64,000 nucleotides of DNA. Source: Tubulanus polymorphus. Lineage: Eukaryota; Nemertea; Palaeonemertea; Tubulaniformes; Tubulanidae. Below, piece after piece: positions 51,650 through 62,746 of the stretch. The notes beneath the pieces are model-generated. The model did not search any database. It was not told where the DNA came from and saw nothing but the letters and a program-made list of their open reading frames with translations. Position 1 is the first letter of the stretch, and each line of letters opens with the position of its first letter. The DNA is taken from NCBI RefSeq assembly GCF_964204645.1, contig NC_134036.1, positions 8,666,704 through 8,730,703 on the forward strand, in the 5' to 3' direction. Made by a program: the position numbers and the translations under genes.

Positions 51650-53640
51650 CGGTGTTTATGGATTTAGAATAATAATCTGTTCGTTTTTCTCTTCAGACAT
51701 CGTCGAACTCGGACGATGTAATGACAATCGTTCACGCCCGCAAGTGGTCAACTGGAATCCAAACCGGTTGCCTGTCCGGTGTGCGGCGATGAGGATTTCA
51801 ACATTTTGCGGCAGATACGCAGTGTCTATCGTCCTTTTCTTGTCGTCGAGATCGAAGAAAAAATGTTGAACACGGTTACGCCATAATATACGTACCCGTT
51901 CTGCCGTGAGCGGGTGACCCGTCTGGATATCCACCTTCATTGCGCGGGCACACACTGCCTAAAAATCCACAATACCGGCGTTTGATTCCGACATACCGTG
52001 AAACATCGTCGTTAAACTCGGACGCATGGAACGTGTTCACAGACGAGTTCGCGTTAACGTTCTTACTTTTTCACGGACAAAAAACGCACTTTTTATATGC
52101 ATTGTCATCCGCGTATTCGTCGTTTTTATTTCTGTTCAGACACCCGAGGACGAGGAGCTCGATTTTGACGCCGTGAACGGATCGATGGCTCTTCCCTCTC
52201 ATGTTCGAATTATTCATGACCGCACGCTAACGAAAGACGGGGTATGGTGTTGAGCTAGGCAGTAGCGAAAGGACTTCTCCCTGTTCGCAGGTCGAAGGGA
52301 GTCGCGACGAGCAGTGGCTTCGAGAACGAACGCGAGTCGTTTCGTTACTTGCGACCAGTGAATGCACGTAACTGTTGTCGTCTGATCGACCGCTCTGGCG
52401 GCTGAGATGTCCAGGTGTATCCGGCTATCAATGAGGGTGCAATGTTGATGTACACCGCCCACCCCGACTAGCGTTAAAATCCGCATTCGTCGTTTGTTTT
52501 TCCAGTGAGACATAGCCGACGTCGACGTTCAGAGACAAGAGATCCTCGACGAGATTCTCGGGCCTCGTACGAGGTAAGCATTCTCGCTTTTCGACCGCCG
52601 ACAGAAAGACGCACCTTTTTAAGGCATTATAGTCCGTATTCGTCGTTCGTTTTTCCATCCAGACATCCTTGGACGAGGAGCTCGATTTTATCCCGAGCGA
52701 AATTCTTGACTTCAACTTCGACGCTCCAAACGGATATTGTTGTTGTTCGAATTACTTCCCGAACTCGCTCTAACGTACGTTGTGGTATGTTGATGAGCTT
52801 CTCCCGACTTCTCCCCGTTCGCGGGTCGAGAGTAATTGAACGAACGCTAGTCGTTTCGTAACATGCGACGAGTGGATGCGCGTAAAGATCGTCGTCTTTT
52901 CGGTCCCGACATTGAGCCGGCTGTCGCTTCGGCGGTGTTCGGGATGTCCTTATCTCCAGCTATTCTCGTTCATCGAGCGTGCTGGCCCGGCGTATTCGGT
53001 AAAGTAGATTTCGGATTGAGCCAGGAGAGTAAGTTCCGCCGTAATAATCAGCGATGACCAGTGAGGGTGAAGTGCCTCAACTTGCGCCTGACGCTGTTCC
53101 TAAAAGGTCGTCCGTTGTACACCTTCGAATGGTCGTGAACGACACGTACCCCCTTTCGAACTGCGCTTATCCATCACTGCAACCGGTGCGAGTCAGAGAA
53201 CTGTCGCTCTCCTCGTTCAACGTTACTGAACCTCCGAGCCCGTTATTCGACACGAACGCCGTAAGCATTCCCGCTTTTCGCCGGCGACGGAAAGATGCAC
53301 CTTTTTTAGGCATTATAATCTGTATTCGTCTTTCGTTTTTCGTGGCGCCGAGCCGGAAATGAAGATGGCGTCGCGTAAGAAAAATGCACTAATGCCCGGT
53401 ATGCGTGGAGCGCAAACACAATATGCCCCGGCGCTTGCGCTCAAAACGTACACTTCACGATGTCGAGGTGTACAACAGCGCCAAGATCAGAAAGGCAATG
53501 TCGGGGCATCGTTCAAGCCCGTTATGCGGTAAAATCGTTACCCGTCTAGAAGTTACATCTCAGTGGTCGCGGCACTCACGCGTTGCAGAAAAACTCCCCG
53601 CAATATCGTCGCGCGATGTCACGAGTTATTGATAATGAAT
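51650..53640 (+). repeat. GC-rich cassette of duplicated intron/exon-like units
   Basis: Markedly richer in CpG than its flanks. A unit of GTAAGCATTCTCGCTTTTCG ... CGTTTTTCCATCCAG then ACATCCTTGGACGAGGAGCT-CGATTTT recurs. Acceptor-like CAG + ACATC/ACACC...GAGGAGCTCGATTTTG occurs near 51695, 52140 and 52665; a GTAAGCATTC donor near 52572 and 53259; and a GTTCG(C)GGGTCGA...TCGTTTCGTAAC block near 52290 and 52820. The acidic peptide DEELDF is encoded twice. This looks like tandem duplication of an intron plus small exon in a host gene, but no complete gene model or family emerges. A minus-strand 99-residue frame at 51656-51955 is an alternative. Confidence 0.4.
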
Positions 53641-54229
53641 GAATAATTATATGCAAATCTTTTAATCGCGTAGTCTATCAGTCTAACGGGCGAAGAGGAA
53701 GATATTTTAGAAAGAAAGAATGACCCCCATACTTCGCAACCCTAAGTGAGAATGCGGTACAGCTAGGAATTAAATTAACAGTGTTAACGTTTATTTTCCG
53801 TTTCGTTTACGTTTAAAATGGAAATTGATTGGCGTTTTAGAAATTAAACGCGTACCGTACATTGATGTATCGGTTTTAAAACGCGTTCAAATCGCGTGTA
53901 CAACGATACACGATGCATGATGTGGAACGATACATGAGAACGCGAAGCGTTCAACACGCAAACGATGCGCAATTTTTGTTAAGTTAATTCTAAGCTGTAC
54001 CGTAGCTAGTACTAGCATGTTGAAGAGCTCGAGAAGTTGTGATATCATCACGAGTGTTTAAGGATTTGACACTGAATAGGGCCTTATTTTCAAATTCGAC
54101 ATTTCGCAGGCTTTCTTAAACTTGCCAGATATACTAAATAGATTACCAAGATAGCAATACGAGCTTACGTTTTCAATGGGTAAGTTATTAACGGACGCGT
54201 TGATCATAATTTCTGTTTTATTTCTTTAT
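53641..54229. other. intergenic, no gene recognised
   Basis: Contains repeated GTACAACGATACACGATG/GTGGAACGATACATG text near 53900-53940. Nothing else is supported. Confidence 0.4.
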
Positions 54230-54422
54230 TCCTGGGCCTGGTTTCATAGACCAGGGTGGTGGGACCTTCCTGCATAGACTGAGTATCAAAGTTATCCCTA
54301 GGGGTAAATCCAATTGGGTGACGCCACCACAGTAACAATGAGAAACCATGGTTATAACTGACAAATTTCAAACTGTTCCCAGGGACTATCTTTCTTCCAC
54401 CTCTATGAAACCCAGCCCTGGA
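54230..54422. mobile_element. 193-bp MITE
   Basis: Terminal inverted repeats: left TCCTGGGCCTGGTTTCATAG, right (reversed) TCCAGGGCTGGGTTTCATAG. The interior has no coding capacity. GGGCTGGGTTTCATA-type ends are familiar from small DNA transposons in marine invertebrates. The minus frame 54204-54497 only spans the element. Confidence 0.7.
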
Positions 54423-55913
54423 GATTACTATGAGTTTATAATACCCCCGGCCTGCAGTTGTTCTGTCATTTCTGATTAGCGGACGCGTGTTAACCATATA
54501 TGTCCGTTCTCGTATTAGCCTTTACATAATATATCACCATAAACGGACGCGTAGACTACGTGGTCGTTGGCTGAAGACAGCTTGGTCAGTCCCGTAGACA
54601 GCATGCCACCGGAGCACACCCGATACCGCACCGGCGTGCCACCTGTCAGCGGTGGCGAAACTATCGAAGACTTCCTGGTCGTTGCCCGTATATAGCAGAA
54701 ATTCGTTTCACTTTGTTTTGTTCCTTTTATTTTCCAGCTGCAGGGCCCTCCCCAGTTTTTCTTCGTGATCGGAGACGCTAAAATTTATATTAAATGTTTG
54801 TAAGATGTAAAATATAACTTTATAACATGTTTGTGATGCTGAGATGAGAATGTAAAAAGACTTCGGTCTTGTAGATTATAAACGATTTTCTGTTTGAATG
54901 TAATTTCTATCGTAATGAAATATTTTATGATTTAGTAGAATTCTAAAAACTGTACTTGAAGACCTTTCCTATGTGCTCGGGTCACTCCCGTATTGTATTT
55001 TTCAAGTTTATGTGCCTTAATCGACATTCCCGTGCTTAGATCGATCTATGCTATGCCCGTGCCGAGATGGCGCCACTACACGGTTCTTAATTATATTGCG
55101 TGCTCGGGGTGCTTCTTTTGAGCCAATTAGATTGGATTACGTCATAATCTGGCTCTATAAAAGGCAAAAATGCGCTTTATTAACGAGTCTCGGTGCATTT
55201 TCTTAGGTGTGTATTACTAAGATTTCGAACTATAGGGGGAGGGATTAATTCAATTAAGTCATACTAGGCACTGATTCTCTTTAGTTGAATATTTCTTAGT
55301 CCTTATTCGCAAAGTTGTTTTTCTTCCAAGATGTTTTCGGAAAACAATCTTTCAGGGTTCATAAGGAGACTTCCTCCTTTGAATTATTCCCCGAAAGTAT
55401 TCTTCTCTCCGATTTCTTCTCTTGGATTTTCCCACAACCTTTGAGTTTCTGGAATAGTGACCATCTCTTACATAAACATAATAGGGAAATAGATAAATAC
55501 ATAACGGGAACTTGTGAAACATAATGAGAGTTCTTATCTTTATTATGAACACTTAGGTTTAGATTTTTGGCATAAAAAGAGCACAGGTTTAAGGCAATTA
55601 TTATTGAGTCTTAACGAGATCTTTTTTCTTAAAACTAATGGTTTGTGGTGCGATAATAATAATCTCCTTTGGTGGTCAGTTGGCCATTTATAAATCTTGT
55701 AAAATAGAAACAACAGGTACAGTATATATTGTTTGTTGTTTAAACATTTCAAAAAGAGTATTATAATAAATAGTATTCAAAGAATATTATCATATACATA
55801 AAATTCTGAATCTTTGCCTTTTCCCTAACTATATGTGGTGTCGGATTTACTATTTCGTCGTAGCTAGAAAATGGTTGTAATGTTGATTTCTTGTATGCGT
55901 TGGTGGTTATTAA
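54423..55913. other. intergenic with one promoter-like site
   Basis: CTATAAAAGGCAAAAATGCG at about 55155-55174 is a good TATA context, preceded by CGTCATAATCTGG, but no gene can be attached to it. The frames at 55315-55752 lack motifs. Repeated ACGGACGCGT strings occur near 54190, 54480 and 54543. Confidence 0.35.
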
Positions 55914-56896
55914 TGGGTGTCAAACAACAAACGATGTAGTAAGCAGGTTGTTGTTTGATGCTTTAATCTATCGGCGCTGACCATAAATCAGCCTGGTGTA
56001 AAAATAATTCTTTCTCGGTTCTTCTGCTGCGATATCTGGCAAACATTCAGAATATTTTTATAAAACTTAAGAATAGACGTGACCATATTTGGTTGGGTCG
56101 GACAATGAAGTGTATTGATAATGTGACTAATTAATAACGTGAAGGGATCTCGCTGTACCGTACCGTACTTTGTGATGAAAACAAAGTTTTGTAAATATAT
56201 ATAATTTGAGTAATCTGGATATTATTTAAGAACAAAATGTTAATAGTCGCTAAGTTTTAGGAAAATTAATTTGTGTTAAAAGTTGATACTAGCTCTCTAA
56301 AATTTGCTCTTGTTGTATACGTCTGTTGGTAATTTGCAAAGAATAGCTGTTCCCTCAACGATGATAAGCAAGGAGTGAGTAAATCATTTTGCGTCATGAG
56401 AGGAGGATTGGATCGTTTAGCAAATCAGTTTTGAAAATAATTTTAGATCAGCGAATCATTAGGGCTATATTCTATATGACCGAAACAGTCATGACAGTCA
56501 GGTTGCTGCACCTTGCCAAAAGTTGAGTGGGAGAGTCGGAATTTTAAGAATGCCGATTCTTTCTATAAAAGGGGTGCGCAGTCTTGCGAGAGGAGAGACC
56601 GATTCGGAGGTTATATTCAAGACCTCGTTTAGAGAGTTTTGTTCGGGAAGACGGTTACCAACAGGTGTGTAGGCTAGAAATCATTTTAAGAGCAAGGATC
56701 TGGATTGTGTTTTAATTGGTAAGCTTAGATTACTTATCAAGGTAAATAAAATTCGTTTTACTAATATAACATTCAGTCAAAATTCCGGCATTCTAGTTAA
56801 TTATTTGGGGTTGTGCACATACACGTTCTCTCGCCAGGGACCTATCAACGCATTTATTAATCAACGACTAAGGAGAGGATTGTGACCGGTGTAACA
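55914..56896 (+). mobile_element. LTR copy B
   Basis: Same repeat as 4958-6165 but plus strand. It starts TGGGTGTCAAACAACAAACG and ends GACCGGTGTAACA. A clean TATA box (TTCTATAAAAGGGG, ~56568) lies mid-way and AATAAA near 56744, giving a U3-R-U5 layout. TGGTATC begins two bases after the end, where a primer-binding site would be expected. No gag or pol follows before the NLR gene, and no target duplication is visible. Confidence 0.55.
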
Positions 56897-57622
56897 GTTG
56901 GTATCTATTATTCCCTTTTAAGCTAAACGCCTGCGCAGGTCGGCTGTGGAGGCCGGAAATACTTGTAGTCCTGTATTTCCTCCTCAGTCGGAGAAAAAGC
57001 TAGAGGATTTTTATTTTATATAACTTATTCGTGATTCTCCTATAATTCCTGGGTCACAGTTTTTCATGTTTATGCACTCTTATTGACTTGGGTTACTCGT
57101 GTGGACATTCAGTCACCCGTTTATTACCATTTTAACTGAGGATTGGACTCAATAACCTTATTATCTCCAGAGGAAGGCTTGACAGGTTTTTGTGCGTTAA
57201 TTCTCATGGAGGAAACCTGAGGATTTCCCCTTCTAGCTTCTCTACCTCCCAGATGCTAGTGACGTGAGCGAACCCTTGAAGCGATGCCTATTAAGATTAT
57301 TAGATATTATGATATACATTTATGAATATTTGGGAATTTTTGATACATTTTGAGAAAGTCACAAAACATTTGAGACTGCGTTCTTAAACTTTCTCTAATT
57401 CGATTGGATATTCTATGCTAAAACGTAAATTCCATTGGATAGTGAGTCGTGCTGATATTCTTATTGTAGATTTCCTTTATTGAATATACACCAGTTATTA
57501 CATATTCAGCGGTAATTGAAATTAAAAGGTGAATCAGTAATTCATAAAAAGTCAGGAATAACATTACATATTTGTGTACGAAAACAGTTTAATATCGTTC
57601 TGTTCAGTTCTGTCTCGAGAAG
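56897..57622. other. possible LTR-element leader, then NLR 3' flank
   Basis: GTTGGTATCTATTATTCCC may begin with a primer-binding site of the LTR element. The remainder shows no protein motif. Confidence 0.35.
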
Positions 57623-60487
57623 CTACATTGTACTAAATATTTGTATCTGATCAAATTCAAATGAATCTAATGAATTTGGTGAATCTGATGAATCTGGTGA
57701 ATCCGATGAATCTGACCAGTACGCAGTTTGTTCGCTTATGCTTATATTCACTATCACTCTCACTCTTTTATTGAGTTGTCTAAGTTCTGATTTGACGTAA
57801 CTTCTCATCGTATCGGGGTCGGTGCTCCAGCAGCTGATACACAGCTCAGAAAGATGCGGAAGATTTTCGACTTATTCGACGATTGATTTGACGTATAAAT
57901 CGATATCGTGTACGTCAATCAGCGCTGCGTGAAACTCAAACCAACGAATCGATGAGACGTATTTACATTGTTGTAAGATGGCAATATACTCATCGGTTAT
58001 ATCAAGACGGCTATAAATACTGACTTGTATCAGCTGATCTACCGCATCTGATGATAGATACCAAACAAGCGCACATACATCAGCTTCTGACCGCAAATCT
58101 ATTGATAATACAGTCAGCCGCGGCAGTTGAGATAGAACGTGTTTCATTTGTAAATCAGATCTCCCAGTAAAAAGACGCTTTAGTTTCGGCATTGAACCGA
58201 CGCTATCACTGATTTCTATCCATTGATCTGTCGTTAGTTCACGCAGTCCGCGCCTTCCGTACTTTCCGTGCAGGACGTTCGGTCCGTTCAGTTTGAGCTT
58301 AATTGTTTCGATCCCTGAATATTTAAAAGCGGTGTTAAAATTTTTGAATTCTTCGTCGGTCAAATTCCCATCGACATAACCGTCAAGATATAAGCTTTTC
58401 AACCTGGGAATTATTTTTGTAAGCTCTCTGATTACACTTCTATCGGGTTCTACGCGGAGAAATAGATGCTTTAAGGATTGATAAGATTTCAGAATATTGC
58501 CTAAAAGTTCGGCACTAGGCTTTACGTTTATAGATACAATTTCCTCTGTATTGTGGGAGGAAGTATCACCACTGTTACGTGATGTAATCGCGCTAATCCT
58601 CTTAATCCATTTACCATCGAGTTTCTTGTAACATTCACCAATATTGCACGATATATGGCTGTATTCCATGCTCATAAACCAATTTATACTGTTGCTCTTC
58701 TCACACAAAGTCAAGCACGGATCATATTCGCCTATTGAAGCTGGAGGATTGCGAAATATCATACCCCGAAGACTGGTGTTTCTCGCTATGGCTGTTTCTA
58801 ATACGCGGTATACGTCGGGTTCCAGTTCGTCGTTTAACATGTAAACTATCTCGATCGGACATTGTTTGTGTTCGAGTATTTTTGCGAGCATGTTTATTTT
58901 CGATCTGATATCGATATCTGCAGATACGATCAACATGTTTCCTATGTAGTGAACTATTTCACTAATAGCGTCGTCCGGCCAGTCGGCTTCACTCAGGTAA
59001 ATTGACAACTGACCAGATAACCGATAGCTTTCGGATAGGAGTTCGATGACGCGTTCGTAATCGGGGATGAGCGTCATATCTGTACTTACAACCATAAACA
59101 AACTCGCGGAATAGAACTCCTCTACTATAACTGTTGAATGTTCAACTATTAATGTCTTGAAAAGTTCACCGAGGCCGCGGTTAGGGCTAGGGTTAGGATT
59201 AGAGTTATGCTTGTAACGATACAGCAGCCCTGCCATGAATCTCGGGTATAATTCACCATATTTTTCAAGCTCACCAGGAAGCTGATCAAATGCGCAATTG
59301 GTCCAGGGTATATCACCACTGTTGTTGAATTGCACGACCGAGTGTACCGCCGCCAGAAATTCGTGAACAGATTTGTGTATGAATCGAAGCTGGACGGAGC
59401 GGTCTGATTTCCGTCGCGGCGACTCCTCTTTGCACGTCAAAGCCGTCACCTTTGATTCGTCGAGTTTGAGACGATTTTCGGTGAAGCTGTTTTGATGCTT
59501 GATGAGCGTCTCATTCGCAATTTGACAAATTTCTTTAAGCGCCTCCGATTTTACGATGTCCCCAAAAAAAAATTCCGACGACAAGTCGATGCCCTGGCGT
59601 TTACTGATCAGAAAACATGTCAAATCGATGTAGATATCGGTGAGTTTTGATGGTATCGTGATTTCTTCTTCGTCCATATACAAAAAACAAAACATATGTA
59701 GTATCAGCGGGTTGCAGTAGATACTTGAAAATAAAGGTGATGCTGCGTCTTCGAGCATGTGGAATAGCTGATACGGATTGCGTTTGGGGAATTTTTTTCA
59801 CCATTATATCGATGACTTCTTCCTCTTTGAATCCGGATATCGATACAATGGTGAATTTGGGATCAGTGATGATCTTGCTGCCCCCGGACTCACGTGTTGT
59901 TATGACGAAATGCGCTTTCGGTAATTCATTAGTCACGTGTACGATATCTTCCTTCGCTTTATTGTTCTTCAACTCGTCGAAGCCGTCTAGAAAGAATATC
60001 TCTTTATCTGCATTTTCCCGGACGAATCTCCTAAAATCAATCGGCAGATCCTTTTCGATGTCTCGATTCAAAAGATTTTCGTAAATGTACGTATAAATGC
60101 ATGCGTTATCAGCGGGCAGATCGTTTAACGGTATATAGAATAACATAGGGAATGTTTTTAGGAATGGTGAGCTCTCCAATGACACAACTTGATTTATCAA
60201 CTGTGTTGTTTTACCCATACCGGGCTCACCTACGAGGCACACGCGTTTCATAGCACGCGCGTCATAAGTGAAAAGCGTCTTGAAATCATCGGGTAATATC
60301 ACTGACTGTTCCTCACTTTCTTCATTTCTCTTCGGGTTTCGTTTTTGGGGTCGAATTTCCGCGTGTTCTTTGGTGAAGATGTCGTTGAAATTGATGAATT
60401 CATCGCTCCACCAAACCTCTTTGTAACAATCAACATCGATCATTTGTTTATACGTTTCTTCCAGCCACTCTCGAACCTGAGTAACAT
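57623..60487 (-). pseudogene. NACHT/NLR-type immune receptor gene, lesioned
   Basis: The exon opens after TTACTTTTACAG at 60488 with VTQVREWLEETYKQ. The NACHT NTPase follows: Walker A VGEPGMGKTT (residues 71-80 counted from the Met at 60443), Walker B EIFFLDGFDEL (148-158), ITTRESG sensor-like text, and a helical NACHT-associated region with YCNPLILHMFC and FIHKSVHEFLAAVH. C-terminally there are LRR-like stretches (YQSLKHLFLRV, IPRLKSLYL, MPKLKRLF, LPRLTVLSIDL). A one-base shift in an A7 run near 59790-59797 splits NACHT from the rest. A TAA at 57872-57874 precedes 80 more in-frame residues (LPHLSELCI, then a Ser/Asp-rich tail). Either a pseudogene or two sequence errors. The N-terminal effector exon is not found. 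Confidence 0.8.
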
Positions 60488-62070
60488 CTGTAAAAGTAAA
60501 TCAGTTTGAGATTTTTCATTCAATTTTCTGGTGGCTCATTCGGTCTCAAAATTTCCAATTGGTTAACAGAAAATTTGTAATAGCAGAATATTTGTTTCAA
60601 GGTCAAGTGCTCTCTAATTCCTACTTTTTGAGATTAACTTTCCAAATGATACTTTAGCATGACCTGGGCCCAGCCTTATGGAAAAAATCACTTATTTGTC
60701 TGAAATCAGTAAAATTAAATAAATGGATCATTTACCTATATAGCATAAAACGAAAAAAACAAAACTTTCTTATTTTCATCTTATTAGAAATAATGAACCT
60801 TCATGATTAAATTTTAATTTTGGATTCGAATTTATATTTAAAAATGCATTATAAATATGAGCGATTATGTTGTGACTATTGTGTGTAATTAGAATATTTG
60901 TTTCAGCACGTGCTGAAAACAATTTAGCTGATTTCAGCACCACCGAGAAAATGTTTTAGGTCCCGAAATCTAATAGTTGATGTTAGTATAATTATTTAGT
61001 ATTCTGATTTTGGGCGAAGCTTTATGAAAATATGCCAAATGCCAAAAATTTTGAATTTCCCGTTTCACTTTGTGTCAGCCGAAATTCCAGTTAAGTTTGG
61101 AAAATCAGGACTATCAGTGACATACGATACCGAATTACAGGGAATACAACTGATATTAACTAAAAAGAGGCAAATGGACAAATGGAGCAATTTGAAACAG
61201 GTCGGGATAGGCATCGGTTCATAAAAAAAGTGGAAAAGGCACTAATCAAAAATTAAGCCTAAAACTCGTGGGCAAAATGTTTGAATACGACAAGATTTCT
61301 ATAATTGCATTTTAGAAAGGCGCATAGGAACAAGGCGTGGAAGAATGTGGCGCTAGGTGACTGATGTAATAAAATCACACAGGTTGCAAATTCTTTTACA
61401 AAAATGCCTAAAAGTCATGTAATTGCACGATAAAATGACCTTGAGATAGAATTTGCAACGTGTGTGATTTCTTTTTGCATGGCCCAAATTAGCCTCAATA
61501 CTGTCAAAGTCACTGTGAAAGGGCATCTTTTAAAAAGATGCCAACGTGTTTTGGAAATGAATTTTGAAAAAAAGACTCGGACGGACATCCCCCTTCCTCA
61601 ACACTTGCGGGGAGGGGGTATGAATATACATAATAATAATGATGATAATAAAACTTTATTTATTAGACCGGTCTTATATTTGTAAGACAACATTTGGACT
61701 CAAGGCACATGAAATCTGATGGTTAAAATCTATAATTACTGAGATTTTCAGCAGAATTGCCGATGGCTCCGAAACTTTGAGATATTATCGTCGTATTATT
61801 GTCACCAATTATACTCATATTAGAATTGTCTGCATTAATTCCTGGCCTACTCTCCGCCATCTTGCTTGTACTGAAAAACAGAATATAGAATTCAGTTATT
61901 TCATCTCAATAAGCGCAGACATCTTCATGACCTAATTGTTTTATCCAGTATTTTCACAATTAGCCTCAACTCATATTGATTTGGACTCAAGTTTTCCATG
62001 TTGCTGATCACGCATTAAATAGTGAAACAATTTGTGTGTATTATTCACCTGTGAGACAACTGATTTTACA
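60488..62070. other. NLR upstream intron or intergenic
   Basis: Begins with the reverse-strand splice acceptor of the NACHT exon. A perfect 18-bp palindrome TTTCAGCACGTGCTGAAA, with an E-box core CACGTG, sits at 60901-60918. No other NLR exon (death, CARD or TIR type) is recognisable. Confidence 0.45.
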
Positions 62071-62463
62071 CATTACAAACTCTCTACCGGTCACTACTAT
62101 CAGGTTTACAGATCACAAACTCTCTACCGGCCACTTCCATCAGGTTTACAGATTACAAACTCTCTACCGGCCACTTCCATCAGGTTTACAGATTACAAAC
62201 TCTCTACCGGTCGACTCCATCGGGTTACACATTACGAACTCTTTACCACCCGTTTCTATCTGGTATACAGATTACAAACTATCTACCGACCCGGGTTTAC
62301 AGATAAAAAACTCTCTACCGACCGCTTCTATCAGGTTTACATATTACAAACTCTCTACCGGCCGCTTCTATCTGGTTTACTGATTACAAATTCTCTACCG
62401 GCAGCTTTTATCAGGTGTATACTGATTAAAAACTATCTACCGAACGCTTCTATCATGTTCTAT
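62071..62463 (+). repeat. 40-bp minisatellite, ~10 units
   Basis: Unit GATTACAAACTCTCTACCGG + CCACTTCCATCAGGTTTACA, about ten copies with modest divergence and one short unit near 62281-62308. The overlapping plus frames through it are artefacts of periodicity. Confidence 0.9.
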
Positions 62464-62703
62464 CAAAGTCAAGTACCTTTTGAAAACAAAGATATATAAT
62501 GTAGGTTATCAGTGTAAATATTTTTCATGATCCTTGTCACGTATTAGTTGTTCATACCGTACGATATACATTTACGATGCCTTATAGATAATTTGTCTGA
62601 AATTTCATAATATATGAAATACCTGATAAAACAATTCGTTTTAATGTCCATAGGCCATGATAATACATACACTATAAATAAACGAAAAATGATTACCTTA
62701 CAT
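62464..62703. other. short spacer
   Basis: Nothing recognised. Confidence 0.4.
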
Positions 62704-62746
62704 AGCGATACACCGGTCACAATCCTCTCCTTAGTCGTTGATTAAA
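62704..62746 (-). mobile_element. third LTR-end fragment
   Basis: GATACACCGGTCACAATCCT + CTCCTTAGTCGTTGATTAA matches the terminal ~40 bp of LTR copies A and B in the minus orientation. The rest of the LTR is absent. Confidence 0.6.

Noticed and set aside
61976-62499. Two overlapping plus-strand ORFs of 135 and 155 codons
   Set aside because: Both arise from the 40-bp minisatellite and share no protein family features.
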